Origin: Apostichopus japonicus
Taxonomy: Eukaryota; Echinodermata; Holothuroidea; Aspidochirotida; Stichopodidae
Length of the DNA: 64,000 nt
Assembly (NCBI RefSeq): GCF_037975245.1
Contig: NC_092574.1
Coordinates: 23,003,713-23,067,712 of the forward strand
Direction: 5' to 3'
Shown: positions 22,801 to 32,343 of the stretch, in pieces
How positions within the stretch are numbered: position 1 is the first letter of the stretch
Layout: each line of letters starts with the position of its first letter
Made by a program: the position numbers and the translations under genes
Notes under the pieces: generated by a model
What the model was told of the DNA's origin: nothing
Seen by the model: the letters and a program-made list of their open reading frames with translations, nothing else
Database searches by the model: none

Positions 22801-25800
22801 TTCTCCTTCATCGTACAGACTTAGATGTTGGCTACATACAGTATCATTGATGCCTTTCATTCATCAAGTTTCCTCATCTTTTGTCTATTTTATATAAATT
22901 TATAAAGATATTTGAATGGATCTTATGCACAATTCTTTCTCAATTTCACTTACAATTAGAAATCCCAGGAAAAACTTAACAAGCCATGGATTGGCATTTG
23001 CTGTGTTGTCACTAGCCTGACATGTACATAGGATAAATAACTCAAAATTCAACCAGTCATAGGAGTGACACCATACCTACAATTGATTCCGGGATTGATT
23101 GAGGAGGGACAACATACTAGGTCGTCCTGGTATGCCCACTCCTGCCACTCCCCTTTAGCTGTTTTACCGTGAGACTCGCCGCTTTATGCAGCGTCTCACT
23201 GTGGGATCTCAGGATCTCGCATGCAAAGTCTAAACCAGTGTTAAAACAAAGTAAAGCAAATTTACATGAAGTTGTTGAAACCCAGAAAGCCAGTTAGCTC
23301 GATGTGATGCCTTGTCTGGCAGCCATACAATTTGCTCAAAACAACTATCTGACTAATGTAGTGCAAGTGAGTTAAATTTTCCAAGAATTCAGTGAGAACC
23401 AGAAAAGATCAGAGATTTCCATGTCTTATTTGTAGCACTCCCTTGTGGGCATCGACCAATGAATTCACTGGTAAGGATTCTACAGAACAGAATTATTTTT
23501 CTCCAAAATGTTTCAATATCTAGAAAGAGCAGACTTCCTATAGATGTGAAATATAGACACATAGATGTAAGAAGAAAGAGGACACTTTATTTTATCAATT
23601 TTGAGCTAGTAAATAAGCTCTGCTACCAACCATCCCTTTAATAATTGTTATTAAGGGAGAGTTACATGGCATTGTTTACACTCTGTGACATATTTTCACA
23701 ACCTACTGTCAAAGCCAAAGTCATCTAGTATAGAAATCAAATAACAAGGCCAATTTTAAGGCCATTTGAGATAACCTATTGATCCTTTGAGCCACTTTAC
23801 AGGCCACTTGAGATAACCTTTTGACCCTTGAAGCTCAGAGCTGAATAACTGATAAGGGCCAGTTGAGTTTGTTTAAAGCACCTGTTTAAGTACTTATCCC
23901 TCTTTGAAGCAAAATTTCATTTCCTGGATGACTGTATGTATCATGAAGACCTATCGCATAGACCTCCTTCACAAACCAGAATGCATTGTAGTTTTGATGA
24001 TGTAACATTCATGAGCGGTTTTCTAGATGAATCTGACGTAATGTATAGCGAGGGTGTGCATGTTTACAAGGGTTTCACGATTTGACCTCTGATGACCCCA
24101 AATGACCTCTACCAAAAACAATAGGCTTATTTAACTCAATGTGGTACTTGTACACACTAAATTAGAGGTCGGCCCAAGCTTCCCATCTTGAGATATCGTG
24201 TTTACCAGGTTTTCACACTTTATAACCCCTGGTGACCCCAGACTACCAATGACTTCAAATGACCAAAAACAATAGCCTTTTTGTACTCAATGTGGTACTT
24301 CCTCACACTAAATATGAGGTCCTACAAAGCTTTCCTTCTTGAAATATCGTGTTTACAAGGTTTTCACAATTTGACCCCTAGTGACCCCAAATGACCTTTG
24401 ACCTCCACCAAAACCGATAGGCTTTTTGTACTTGATGAGGTACTTCTACACACTAAGTATGAAGTTGGTCCAACATTCCCTTCTTGAGATATCGTGTTTA
24501 CAAGGTTTTCACAATCTGACCCCTGGTGATCCTAAATGACCTTTGACCTCCACCAAAAGCAAAAGGCTTCTTGTACTAAATGTGGTATAGTCAGTATTGC
24601 GAAGTTCGCCATACTGCGAAGTTCGGGCACCCTAAGAAATACACGATTTTCACCATGAAAACCTACAGGAAGAGTCAAATTTCACCAAAAAGTACGAAGC
24701 TACAGTTATTTTCTCTCCAAAATGACCCGTGTGCAAGAAATTACTTACATATTTGTCAATAAAATGACGAAGATCTATGAAGTCTGTTATAATTACTGAA
24801 AGAGCAACAGCGCCACCAATTTTTACCAGCGCCACACTGTGGGTTGCGTGTCCGAACTTCGCAATACTCTAGCAAGAAATACCAGTTCCACAATCACGAA
24901 GAATCTTCTTGGAAAACAACGTGAAAACAGTTTGCAGGAAAGAAAGTTTGGCCGTGTATCGTACTATAACAAAATTCTCCCACCATATCAAGTATATTTT
25001 CAAATGATTTATACCAGAAGATTTAGTTTTGGGGTGTTTTAAGTCTTAAGTGGCCGAACTTCGAAGTCACCATCCTACTTCTACACACTAACTATGAAGT
25101 TGGTCAGACCTTCCCTTCTTGAGATATCGTGTTTACAAGCTGGGCATCACAAACATAGTCGTACAGGACCATTACGGTTTGGGGGGGGGGGCAGAAACTT
25201 TTGTGCCCGAAAGTTCCCGTGACACTATCTAAGCGGAGCGCCACCATCGGTTTTCAGACATCGACCTTCACAGAAAAGAATAGGGTTCTTGTACTTACAA
25301 AGACGGATCCACATACCAAGTATGAAGTTCCATTCATCAAGACCTAGCTGATGTGCTGGATATAAACACGCTCCAGCAAGAACTAAGTTAATCACAGTGC
25401 TAAGGACCCCAAAACCATGGTTTCTACCGATGATAAGGAGATGGGAAGAACTCTTCGCAAAAGGGAATTGATGTGGCAGAAATTTAAGGAGAATCACCTA
25501 TGAGGGACTGTCAAGTTATAACAAATTTGTTAAGGGATATAAGATGAACAAAATAGCAGACGAGGTAGAGGATTATAAAGGAAATATCAAAGAATTAGTT
25601 GAAAACCTAACTGGGACAAGGTGTGAGGTTCCCCTGCCTCCAGGAAAGGCTGAGGAGTGAGGAGTGCCGGCAAGTAAGATTGCTGACCTTTTTTTATGGA
25701 CAAAATACTGAATATATGTGAAAACTTATCAAATAAAGAAATAAATGAACCAGAAGCTTGTGTCAAACGTTCCACTTCTAGACACCGTTATCTGTGTAAA

Positions 25801-27406
25801 ACGAATCGTTAATAATATGCAGTCAAAATCCTGTAAAAGTGATAGAGTGCAAACAACCTACCGGAAAAAAAAGGGTTACCAGCCGTGTTGCCAGTAATGA
25901 CAAAAAATAATGAATACTTCATTGGGGCAAAGTAAATGTCCCCTAGAAATGGAAGACAGCAATAATTAAACCATTATTGAAAATGCACAGTCTTGAAATT
26001 GGTTGCTTGTTACTATATAGACCTGTGTCAAATTTGCCATTTCTATCAAAAGATGTGGAAAAAGTAGCCCTATCACAGTTCAATTAACACTGTCAACATA
26101 TTCTCTTATGCCTGATTATCAGTGCGCACATACCGTAGGAACCACAGTTGTGAAACGGCTCTGGTGAAACTGGTAGATCATATATTATGGAATATGAAGA
26201 ATAAAAAAGTGAGTCCTCATATAGCTATTGATTTAAGCACTGCATTCGACACAGTACATGTCGATCCTTTTCTAAAGTTTGGTCTGGGTGATAAGGCTTT
26301 GTGTTGGTTTGATAATTATCTGAGACCTACAGTATAGACTGTGATGTTTGGGTTGGTGAAAAGTTGTATAGTCGTCACATGCTTCTATTTTCGGTTCCAT
26401 AAGAAAGTTGTGCTGGCCCGGTTTTGTAGTCATGTTTGAATGCTAGCACACTTCATGGGGTGATTCCTGGGGCCAGTCGATTTACATTTGTAGAACAGCT
26501 AGTGCTCAATAACCACAAATATAATAGTTGTAGGGATAGTCTTAAAGTACAAAATCAGCATAACATCCTCACTTAAAGGGTGTGAAGACTCCTGCAAAAA
26601 GAAACGCCTAATGCCTGTAATCTGACCTAGTTTTGAATGAGGTGTAACAGAAGTGTTAGACACCACCATCAATCCCAGAAAATACTCACACAGCTGCTAC
26701 CGTCGGTAATTAGACACTAAGGTACAGTCAGTGCATACAGCTGCAATCAATACCCACAGCACATTGTACAAACGATACAGCGATGGACATCTCAGGTCCA
26801 GCTAAAGATAACAAGGTATCACGTTTCATTACTGTCTGCATTTTGTAGCGACACAAACAAAACGGTTCTTGCAAGCAACAGAAAGGTAAATTTTCCAGAT
26901 GGCCCAAACGGTTTTGGGCGAAACAAAAAAAAACAACCAGCTCTACTTTTTAATTGGCCAAGTGAATGCTTGGCTAGGCACATTTAATTACTTGTTTGGT
27001 CTGAATGAGTAGTAAGCAGACTTGGCCATCATCAGTACTGAACTTTAAATGATAAAATCTGGTCACCAAACATTGCCAATGAAATTACTAATTGGCAGCG
27101 TGCCCACGTTAAATGATCATTTAATTTTTGTAATTCTCTTATTTCATAATCATAGATTATTTTAATTTGCTTCACATCCTAACACATGAGCAACTAACCA
27201 AATACCTTTGAAATTGTTTACCGAGAAAAAACTGAGCATGCGAAGGAAATAGTTACCTCCATAAATCTTTCAGGTGTCTGTGGAATAGTAAGCAACTTCA
27301 TAATCTGTTGGAATGACCGGCTGTCTGCTGGCAAAGATGCGACGAGACTTATGCACGCCATTATTACGGTTACGAAAGAAGGCAGGTTGGAGAACCGAAG
27401 GTCCAT
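19660..27406 (-). CDS. GM2A: Ganglioside GM2 activator (4 coding exons, complete)
   Basis: The spliced product is 215 residues (exons 27406-27257, 22272-22081, 21348-21199, 19815-19660; 648 nt including the stop). GM2A is the lysosomal lipid-transfer cofactor that presents GM2 ganglioside to beta-hexosaminidase A. An N-terminal signal peptide is visible (hydrophobic FVTVIMACISLVA, residues 11-23). The mature region follows the family pattern: LTPDPIVVPGNVTVEFLGS, WVEIPCVDNLGSC, CPAPLSTYNLPCTCPF, TYHLPKSTVEIP, LPEWLTDGDYKI. All eight cysteines of the fold are present (66, 123, 130, 136, 147, 158, 160, 206). Three N-glycosylation sequons are present (67, 88, 100); N88 corresponds to the vertebrate site. 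Every intron joins codons in phase 0. The segment between signal and domain is longer than in human (193 aa). The stop codon lies about 125 bp from the 373-bp array. Confidence 0.96.
19816..21198 (-). other. GM2A intron 3
   Basis: This 1383-bp intron has no recognised gene. It contains a decayed tRNA-SINE fragment and a segment near 20470-20495 that resembles 10725-10775. Confidence 0.6.
21026..21100 (+). mobile_element. tRNA-derived SINE fragment
   Basis: GGACTGGATAGTTGGCAGAG resembles a tRNA D arm with a deletion. A good B box, GGTTTGAACCCC, follows. It is the same family as the fragment at 11563-11640. Confidence 0.55.
21199..21348 (-). CDS. GM2A: GM2A exon 3
   Basis: The acceptor TTTCACTTTCAG and donor CAG|GTAAGT are strong. 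The exon encodes residues 115-164 with six of the eight cysteines, including the IPC, GSC and LPCTC motifs. Confidence 0.96.
22081..22272 (-). CDS. GM2A: GM2A exon 2
   Basis: The acceptor TTTTGTATCACAG is placed at 22273/22272 because only this of two nearby AGs keeps the frame with exon 1. The donor AAG|GTACAG is weaker than usual. The exon encodes residues 51-114, with the first cysteine and three N-glycosylation sequons. Confidence 0.95.
24060..25140 (+). repeat. Tandem repeat (about 120-150-bp unit) with DR1 motifs
   Basis: At least four units share GATATCGTGTTTACAAGGTT, TTCACAATTTGACCCCT, GTGACCCCAAATGACCT and TTCTACACACTAAxTATGAAG. Two units contain TGACCTTTGACCT (24392-24404 and 24537-24549), the reverse complement of AGGTCAAAGGTCA, a perfect DR1 nuclear-receptor half-site pair. 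The array is interrupted by the insertion at 24588-25075. It is non-coding. Confidence 0.85.
24588..25075. mobile_element. TA-flanked insertion, possible mariner-like MITE
   Basis: A unit of the surrounding tandem repeat (..TGTGGTACTTCTACACAC..) is split here. The left half ends TGTGGTA (TA at 24586-24587) and the right half resumes TACTTCTACACAC (TA at 25076-25077). That marks an insertion with a TA duplication. The ends carry CGAAGTTCG in inverted orientation (TTGCGAAGTTCG at the left, CGAACTTCGAAG at the right), and an internal CGAACTTCGCAATACT lies near 24852-24867. The inverted repeats are imperfect, so the Tc1/mariner assignment is tentative. Confidence 0.55.
25160..25256. mobile_element. 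Fragment related to the interior of the 7504-8798 element
   Basis: ATCTAAGCGGAGCGCCACCA at 25227-25246 matches the repeated GC-rich word inside the hAT-like element at 7504-8798. A G run and TTTGTGCCCGAAAGTTCCCG lie just upstream. No ends are resolved. Confidence 0.55.
25400..26540 (+). pseudogene. Degraded LINE reverse transcriptase fragment
   Basis: On the plus strand in shifting frames there are traces of a non-LTR retrotransposon: a pre-RT stretch (KENLTG-like, FFMDKI-like context at about 25590-25710), YRPVSNLPFLS (about 26010-26050) and NHSCETALVKLVDHI (about 26137-26181). The catalytic-domain block AIDLSTAFDTVHVD and FGLGDKALCWFDNYL (26224-26325) is present. Downstream QESCAGPVL-like words occur at about 26400. 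Stops and frameshifts make it dead. It is probably CR1/Rex-like; the exact clade is not determined. It lies in GM2A intron 1, antisense to the gene. Confidence 0.8.
26573..26920 (+). mobile_element. Kolobok-like MITE, copy A (right end lost)
   Basis: It begins TTAAAGGGTGTGAAGACTCC and is collinear with the fuller copy at 31331-31727 over about 330 bp. Shared words include GGTGTAACAGAAGTGTTAGA and CATTTTGTAGCGAC. The right terminal inverted repeat is missing, and the similarity ends near GGGCGAAAC. At the position where copy B has the 25-bp palindrome, this copy is unoccupied. Confidence 0.65.
27257..27406 (-). CDS. GM2A: GM2A exon 1 (start and signal peptide)
   Basis: The ATG is at 27406-27404 and the exon ends ATGGAG|GTAACT. 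It encodes 50 residues: a hydrophobic signal core and a Ser/Gln-rich stretch before the conserved domain. It is assigned to this gene by strand, phase 0, position upstream of exon 2 and the expected signal peptide. This first exon is less conserved than the rest, so it is the least certain part of the model. Confidence 0.8.
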
Positions 27407-27672
27407 TCTTGATTCTGGGACTAGGCAAATTCTGTTTTCCGTAATCAGTATTTTATGTTAACTTCTTTGATACAGTTTACTATCGACACTAACAAACAGA
27501 ACTAAGTTGGTCCTGTTAACGATTGAACAAAGCTCCAGCACTGAACACCTCACTTTGTAAACAAGTTCAGCAATCGTTGTGGTACCACGGTAACTTTGGG
27601 CGTGCGTTGACTTAACGCAACAAGGTCAATGAGTCAGGATTTTTCCTTCGGGCAGCGAACTTATTATTGTAG

Positions 27673-27684
27673 TGCGCATGCGCA
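27673..27684. promoter_or_regulatory. NRF1-type palindromic site upstream of GM2A
   Basis: TGCGCATGCGCA is a perfect match to the NRF1 consensus YGCGCAYGCGCR. It lies about 270 bp upstream of the GM2A ATG on the gene's 5' side. A core-promoter role is inferred from position only. Confidence 0.45.
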
Positions 27685-27846
27685 ATACAATATTGGCATA
27701 TCTGGTAAAGCGAACGATATAACTATACACGTTTAGAGTTGACCCCACTGATCTGTACACTAACAGTGGTTGACCCTGCCGTCTGCGGACTGCTATTCCA
27801 TTAACCGCAAGAATCGGAATCGGGGTAAATACTCCGATGGTTCAAC

Positions 27847-27886
27847 CAGGGAGCTGCTACTCTAACGTTAGAGTAGCAGCTCCCTG
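27847..27886. mobile_element. 40-bp perfect palindrome with 7-bp target duplication
   Basis: The left arm is CAGGGAGCTGCTACTCTAAC and the right arm is its exact reverse complement (20+20 bp, no spacer). Direct repeats GTTCAAC flank it (27840-27846 and 27887-27893). It has the same terminal heptamer as the 25-bp palindrome at 31510-31534, which also has a 7-bp flanking repeat. It is interpreted as a minimal non-autonomous DNA element. Confidence 0.75.
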
Positions 27887-28104
27887 GTTCAACAGGCCAT
27901 TTGAATTGCGTTGAGGTCATGGGTAATTCGTCGTTTGTGAGTTGAAACACTTCAACCAAATTTTCAGCGTAAGGTTTAACAGTTTGTGATTCAAAGTTCA
28001 CATGCTTTCTTTGCTTTCACATTTCCCTATTCTACTTAACTATTGTGTAGCCTACTTAGGCCCCTATGTCAACAAAATGTAAATTTGTTTATAGAACAGT
28101 AGGG

Positions 28105-28757
28105 GGGTGTTACTAAAACGAATGACAATTGCGTTACACATAACGAATGACAATATGTTGTACACACTAAAAATTTGCGTTGACTAAAACGAATGACAGT
28201 AATGACAGCAAAGACATTTCAATTGCTTCAACCGGATATCACAGTTCATACTTCGTGGGTATCTAGATCTAGTAAAGTACGGACAAGATAAAAACACACC
28301 ATATAGTAAGCGAAATTGTAAGTCTGATTTTAAAAAGTAAATTTAACGTCACTTTTCCGATATTAATTGTTAGAAACTAACAATACCATAATCTTGAAGT
28401 GGCTTCAGTTATCTTTCTGTATAAATCTACAGAGGTAAAAAGCACAGCACGCAAGCGCAATCTCACACAAAAACTTTCCCTGTGGTTTCTATCCGTAAAT
28501 TACACCAAAACCCTGCAACCACGTGATGCGATTTTCCTCAAATCATTTTTGCGAAGAAAACCAATAACCGCATTTACTCCACTCCGTTAATCATTCTAGC
28601 ACTTTTCAACACTGTCCTTCGTTGTCATTCGTTGTCCAAGTTGTTGTCATTCGTTGTCATTCGCTGTCATTCGTTGTCATTCGCTGTCATTCGCAAATGA
28701 TAATTAACCCTGTACAAAGTCAATTGTCATTCGCTGTCATTCGTTTTAGTTTGTCCC
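28105..28757. mobile_element. MULE-like TIR element with GAATGACA subterminal repeats
   Basis: The segment is flanked by a perfect 9-bp direct repeat, ACAGTAGGG (28096-28104 and 28758-28766). The termini are inverted repeats: GGGTGTTACTAAAACGAATG at the left and GGGACAAACTAAAACGAATG from the right end, 16/20 identical and continuing as ACA. The 9-bp duplication and GGG start suit Mutator-like elements. Subterminal AACGAATGACA occurs three times on the left, and the inverted TGTCATTCG occurs eight times on the right. No transposase frame is visible. Confidence 0.8.
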
Positions 28758-28766
28758 ACAGTAGGG

Positions 28767-29843
28767 CCTACTATGTTTGTTTTATTATGAAAAGAGAAAC
28801 CTGTGTAAATCATTCTGTCATGATGATAATAATATTTATTTCGTTTTTGCTCGTTATATTAGCTCGGCGTTAACCAGTAGGCTATACACTCCACCTAACA
28901 GTGGTTATACACTATACACTCCGCCTAACATATGGTAACAGTGGAAGAACCCTGTATTTGACAGCAATTTTCATTAATCACTGCTTTTCAGATGTTAAGT
29001 CCGATATAAAACTGCATTGCAATTTGCAATACCAATATTGTTGCAATTAATGGATGACTTTGGCAGAATTTTTGCATAATTGACATATTATTTTTAAGCT
29101 AGTAGCTACAAATCCCTGTTTAATTACTGATTCTGTGTTACTTTTGAGGAGCTGGCTCTACTGGAGGCTATTTGCTAGAGTACGTAGGTAGTCAAGCCAC
29201 TTTGATTGATGGACCTCTGATGTTTACAGCATTGTTATTTCTCAGAATGAAACATTGGGATGGCGATACAACCTGGTCTGATGGAAGTGCCTTTTAATGA
29301 TTTACAATATAGCGAACTTAATTTTGTACAAATTAACAGTCATCTTTGTGTGATCATTTTATTGTACCATGATTGGTAAGCTTGGGGGTCCCAACTCGGC
29401 ATCCTTAGTGATTTATATGAGAGATCAAAGTGTAATGAACAAGTTAACAAGAATCTGAATCCATTTTGCAGATATTACATATTTCATTTGCCTAATTTAC
29501 ATACATGGCTGAAGACTTGATCAAGTCTAAACATGATATTGAGCCTTACTTGTTTTTAGCTATATTTGTGTTTTTCTTGTTGTTTATTTTCCTGTAATTT
29601 AAAATGTTTTGTAAATGCTGAATCTTAAATATTGAACCTCTTTACATGACCTAATTTTGGCATTGGTTTCAGTGTCAACACTGCTAAAATACAAATATGA
29701 AAATATGAAAAGGAAAAGTAAAACAAAGTGAAAGTCAAGGGTTTCAGATCCTATAGTGGCACCATGACGTTACCGATTTATAAAATGACTGCCCTCAGGC
29801 ACGACTTTTAAATAACCATCTCAGTACCAAATGGGGAAAGATT
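28767..29843. other. Non-coding stretch, nothing recognised
   Basis: No exon, RNA gene or repeat is recognised. Confidence 0.35.
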
Positions 29844-30426
29844 CCCTTACCGAAATCCCAAGTCTGGCTTTAAATCTGGTTTAATCTGGCCATATCAAGC
29901 CTTGATATTGGCAATATAAAGTCACATATAACTGGATATGTAGTCAATCCAGATATACAGATAAAGTTTTATCTGGCCATATAAAGCCAGATATAAATTG
30001 ATATACAGTTATTCCAGATATACAGATAAAGTTTTATCTGGCCATATAAAGCCAGATATAACTGGATATGTAGTCAATCAAGATATATAGATAAAGTTTT
30101 ATCTGGCCATATACAGCCAGATATAACTGGATATGTAGTCAATCCAGATATACAGATAAAGGTTTATCTGGCCATATAAAGCCAGATATAACTGGATATG
30201 TAGTCAATCCAGATAAAGATTTATCTGGCCCAGATATGGATGCAATAAATTTTTACCAGATAACATTTTATATGGGCCATATAAAACTTCATTTTATATG
30301 AAGTTAAATCTGCCCAATTTTTTATCTGGCCAGATATAAATTCCATATCTAGAGCAGATCTGGATCAGATTGATATTCCAGATCTGGATTCTTATATCTG
30401 GCCCAGATCTGGGATGACTGTAAGGG
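29844..30426. mobile_element. TIR element with internal ATCTGG/CCAGAT tandem repeats
   Basis: The left end CCCTTACCGAAATCCCAAGT and the reverse-complemented right end CCCTTACAGTCATCCCAGAT form imperfect terminal inverted repeats (15 of 20). The interior has about four tandem units of 65-75 bp (29930-30210) containing CTGGATATGTAGTCAATCCA and AAAGTTTTATCTGGCCATAT. The target duplication is unclear, so no superfamily is assigned. Confidence 0.65.
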
Positions 30427-30537
30427 TTCATTTCTTAGATGTTTGTTAGCGTTCTTCTTCACAAATTTATCTGTTTAATGAACTGCACGTGGTAGAAGGG
30501 TTGCTGTACCCTTAAAATTCCTTGTGCTGCAGTTCAA

Positions 30538-30733
30538 CGGTGGTTTTCCAGGTATCATGTGATCTAAGAATTAGTAATAACCAAAGCTCTCTCTTTACCT
30601 TGCTCCTCAAGCTCTTCAGTAGCTAAGAGAAGGAAGATAGGTTTGGTTACTTCATAGATCACGTGAACCGCGGAAAATCACTGTTTTCTTTGGGTATAAT
30701 TAAACCAAGGGAGAGCTAACCATGTTGAACTCG
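30538..30733. repeat. Inverted-arm repeat related to 9345-9425
   Basis: The right arm (30651-30733) is a diverged reverse complement of 9345-9425. The left part (30538-30570, GGTTTTCCAGGTATCATGTG) is in turn an inverted match to 30655-30685. It is therefore a fold-back member of the same dispersed family. Confidence 0.6.
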
Positions 30734-31330
30734 TAATGTGTTTTGTCTACACCGCATTTTATATTACACATTGTATATTACACATTGTATCTTATGTTCT
30801 GAACATTTAAATCTTGTTGATGAAACAGAAATAAATAAATAAATGAATGAATAAATCAATAAATAAGACTTGATATAAAGAATAGGTATTTCATATTTAT
30901 TCTTTTAACATCCCATAAAGCTCTAATTATACAAAGCAATACTTGAAAACAGAAATACAATTGAATGTAATAGAAGAATAACATTAATCCAACTATTACA
31001 TTCAAATATACATTGTCAAGATTGGAGTATGTTCCTTGGAGCTCATATCACCAGCAATGGACCCGGTCTTCCGCATATGCGAGCTGATATAGAGAAAAGC
31101 TAGCTAAAGAGATTATTTTGGGATCATCAACGGCTTGAATTGTATCGCACCTATAATTATAATCAACCCATCTCATCTTCTTCTGTGTTTTAACAATGTG
31201 AAGACTAAGATTGATGGTAGACATTATCAACATATTTGAAGGCAGCAAGTACTGGAACTGTTTAATAAAGTAATAGTCTCTTGGCAGACAATCTAACACT
31301 TATCTTGAAAGAGAAAAACAATTCCACACT

Positions 31331-31727
31331 TTAAAGGGAGTGAAGACTCATGCAAAAAGAAACGGCTGATGCCGGTAATCTGACCTAGTTTCGAATGGGG
31401 TGTAACAGAAGTGTTAGATACCACCATCGATCTGTGAAAATACACACACAGCTTGCTACCGTCGGTATTTAGACACTAGTGTACAGTCAATACCTGCAGC
31501 TACTTCAATCAGGGAGTTATGGAAAAACTCCCTGCTTCAATACCCACAACACAGTGTACATAGCAGTGATGGAAAATCTCAGGTCAAGATAAAAAGATAA
31601 CAAGGTATCACATTTCATTACTGTGTGCATTTTGTAGCGACTAGAAAAAACTTCACTTGCAAGCAATGGAAAGTTAATTTTATTTAGAGGCGGCACGTGG
31701 TTCGGGGCGAGTCTTCAATGCCTTTAA
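31331..31727 (+). mobile_element. Kolobok-like MITE, copy B (both ends present)
   Basis: The left end TTAAAGGGAGTGAAGACTC and the reverse-complemented right end TTAAAGGCATTGAAGACTC form terminal inverted repeats that start with a shared TTAA. A TTAA duplication followed by a purine-rich start is typical of Kolobok (piggyBac also uses TTAA). The element is about 0.4 kb and non-coding. Copy A lies at 26573-26920. It carries a secondary insertion at 31510-31534. Confidence 0.7.
31510..31534. mobile_element. 25-bp palindromic insertion with 7-bp target duplication
   Basis: CAGGGAGTT...AACTCCCTG (9-bp inverted ends, 7-bp centre) is flanked by CTTCAAT on both sides (31503-31509 and 31535-31541). 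The homologous position of copy A reads AGCTGCAATCAATACCCAC, without the insertion and with a single TCAAT. The unoccupied paralogous site shows it is a real insertion with duplication. Confidence 0.8.
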
Positions 31728-32343
31728 TAGCTGAAAACCCCATCTCAATACCTTATTCCTAACTTGAGTAACCTGTGTTGATAGGCTAATCCGTTGTTGT
31801 TGTTTTTTTTCCCCCCAGGATTCACAGTAGGTGGTCTGTGATGTCATTACTGTAGATGTTGTTCCAAAGTTTAATTTCCTATTACAGTCCTCTTGTCGAT
31901 TTATCCTTGAAATGTGATAACTTTGGAATGGTTGGTTAGAAATTCATCAAAGGGAAACCATTTTGTAGAAATATCATTTTCCTCATTCACTCTGCCTGTT
32001 GCCAAATGCATTCACAAAATCTAGGTAAATCTAAAAAAATTAATTTCATAGCCTTACAAAACTCTATGAGGATGTGGATTTAACTGAAAGATGGATAACT
32101 TTACAGTATTTTCCTTGTGCAAACAACGTCATCCACTGGAATATCCCCTTAAAGTAAGAAAGCATTGAAATATTATTACCGTTCTCCCAATCCATTTTTT
32201 GAATCGGTAGGGGGAGGATTAGAAGGGGGAAGTTAGGTGGGAGATGTACCAAAATCACCAGGACAGTGAGGGAAAGGAAGGGGCTGGATGCATCCTTCCC
32301 AGTCAACTTTTTCCAAATAAGCAGATACTTGCTATTCTTCGAT
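31728..32343. other. Non-coding stretch, nothing recognised
   Basis: No exon, RNA gene or repeat is recognised. Confidence 0.35.

Larger units (their letters stand above)
22273..27256 (-). other. GM2A intron 1 with multiple repeats
   Basis: This is a 4984-bp intron. From 22273 to about 24060 I see no gene or defined repeat. Beyond that it holds a DR1-bearing tandem repeat, a TA-flanked insertion, a LINE remnant and a Kolobok-like MITE (listed separately). Confidence 0.6.
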
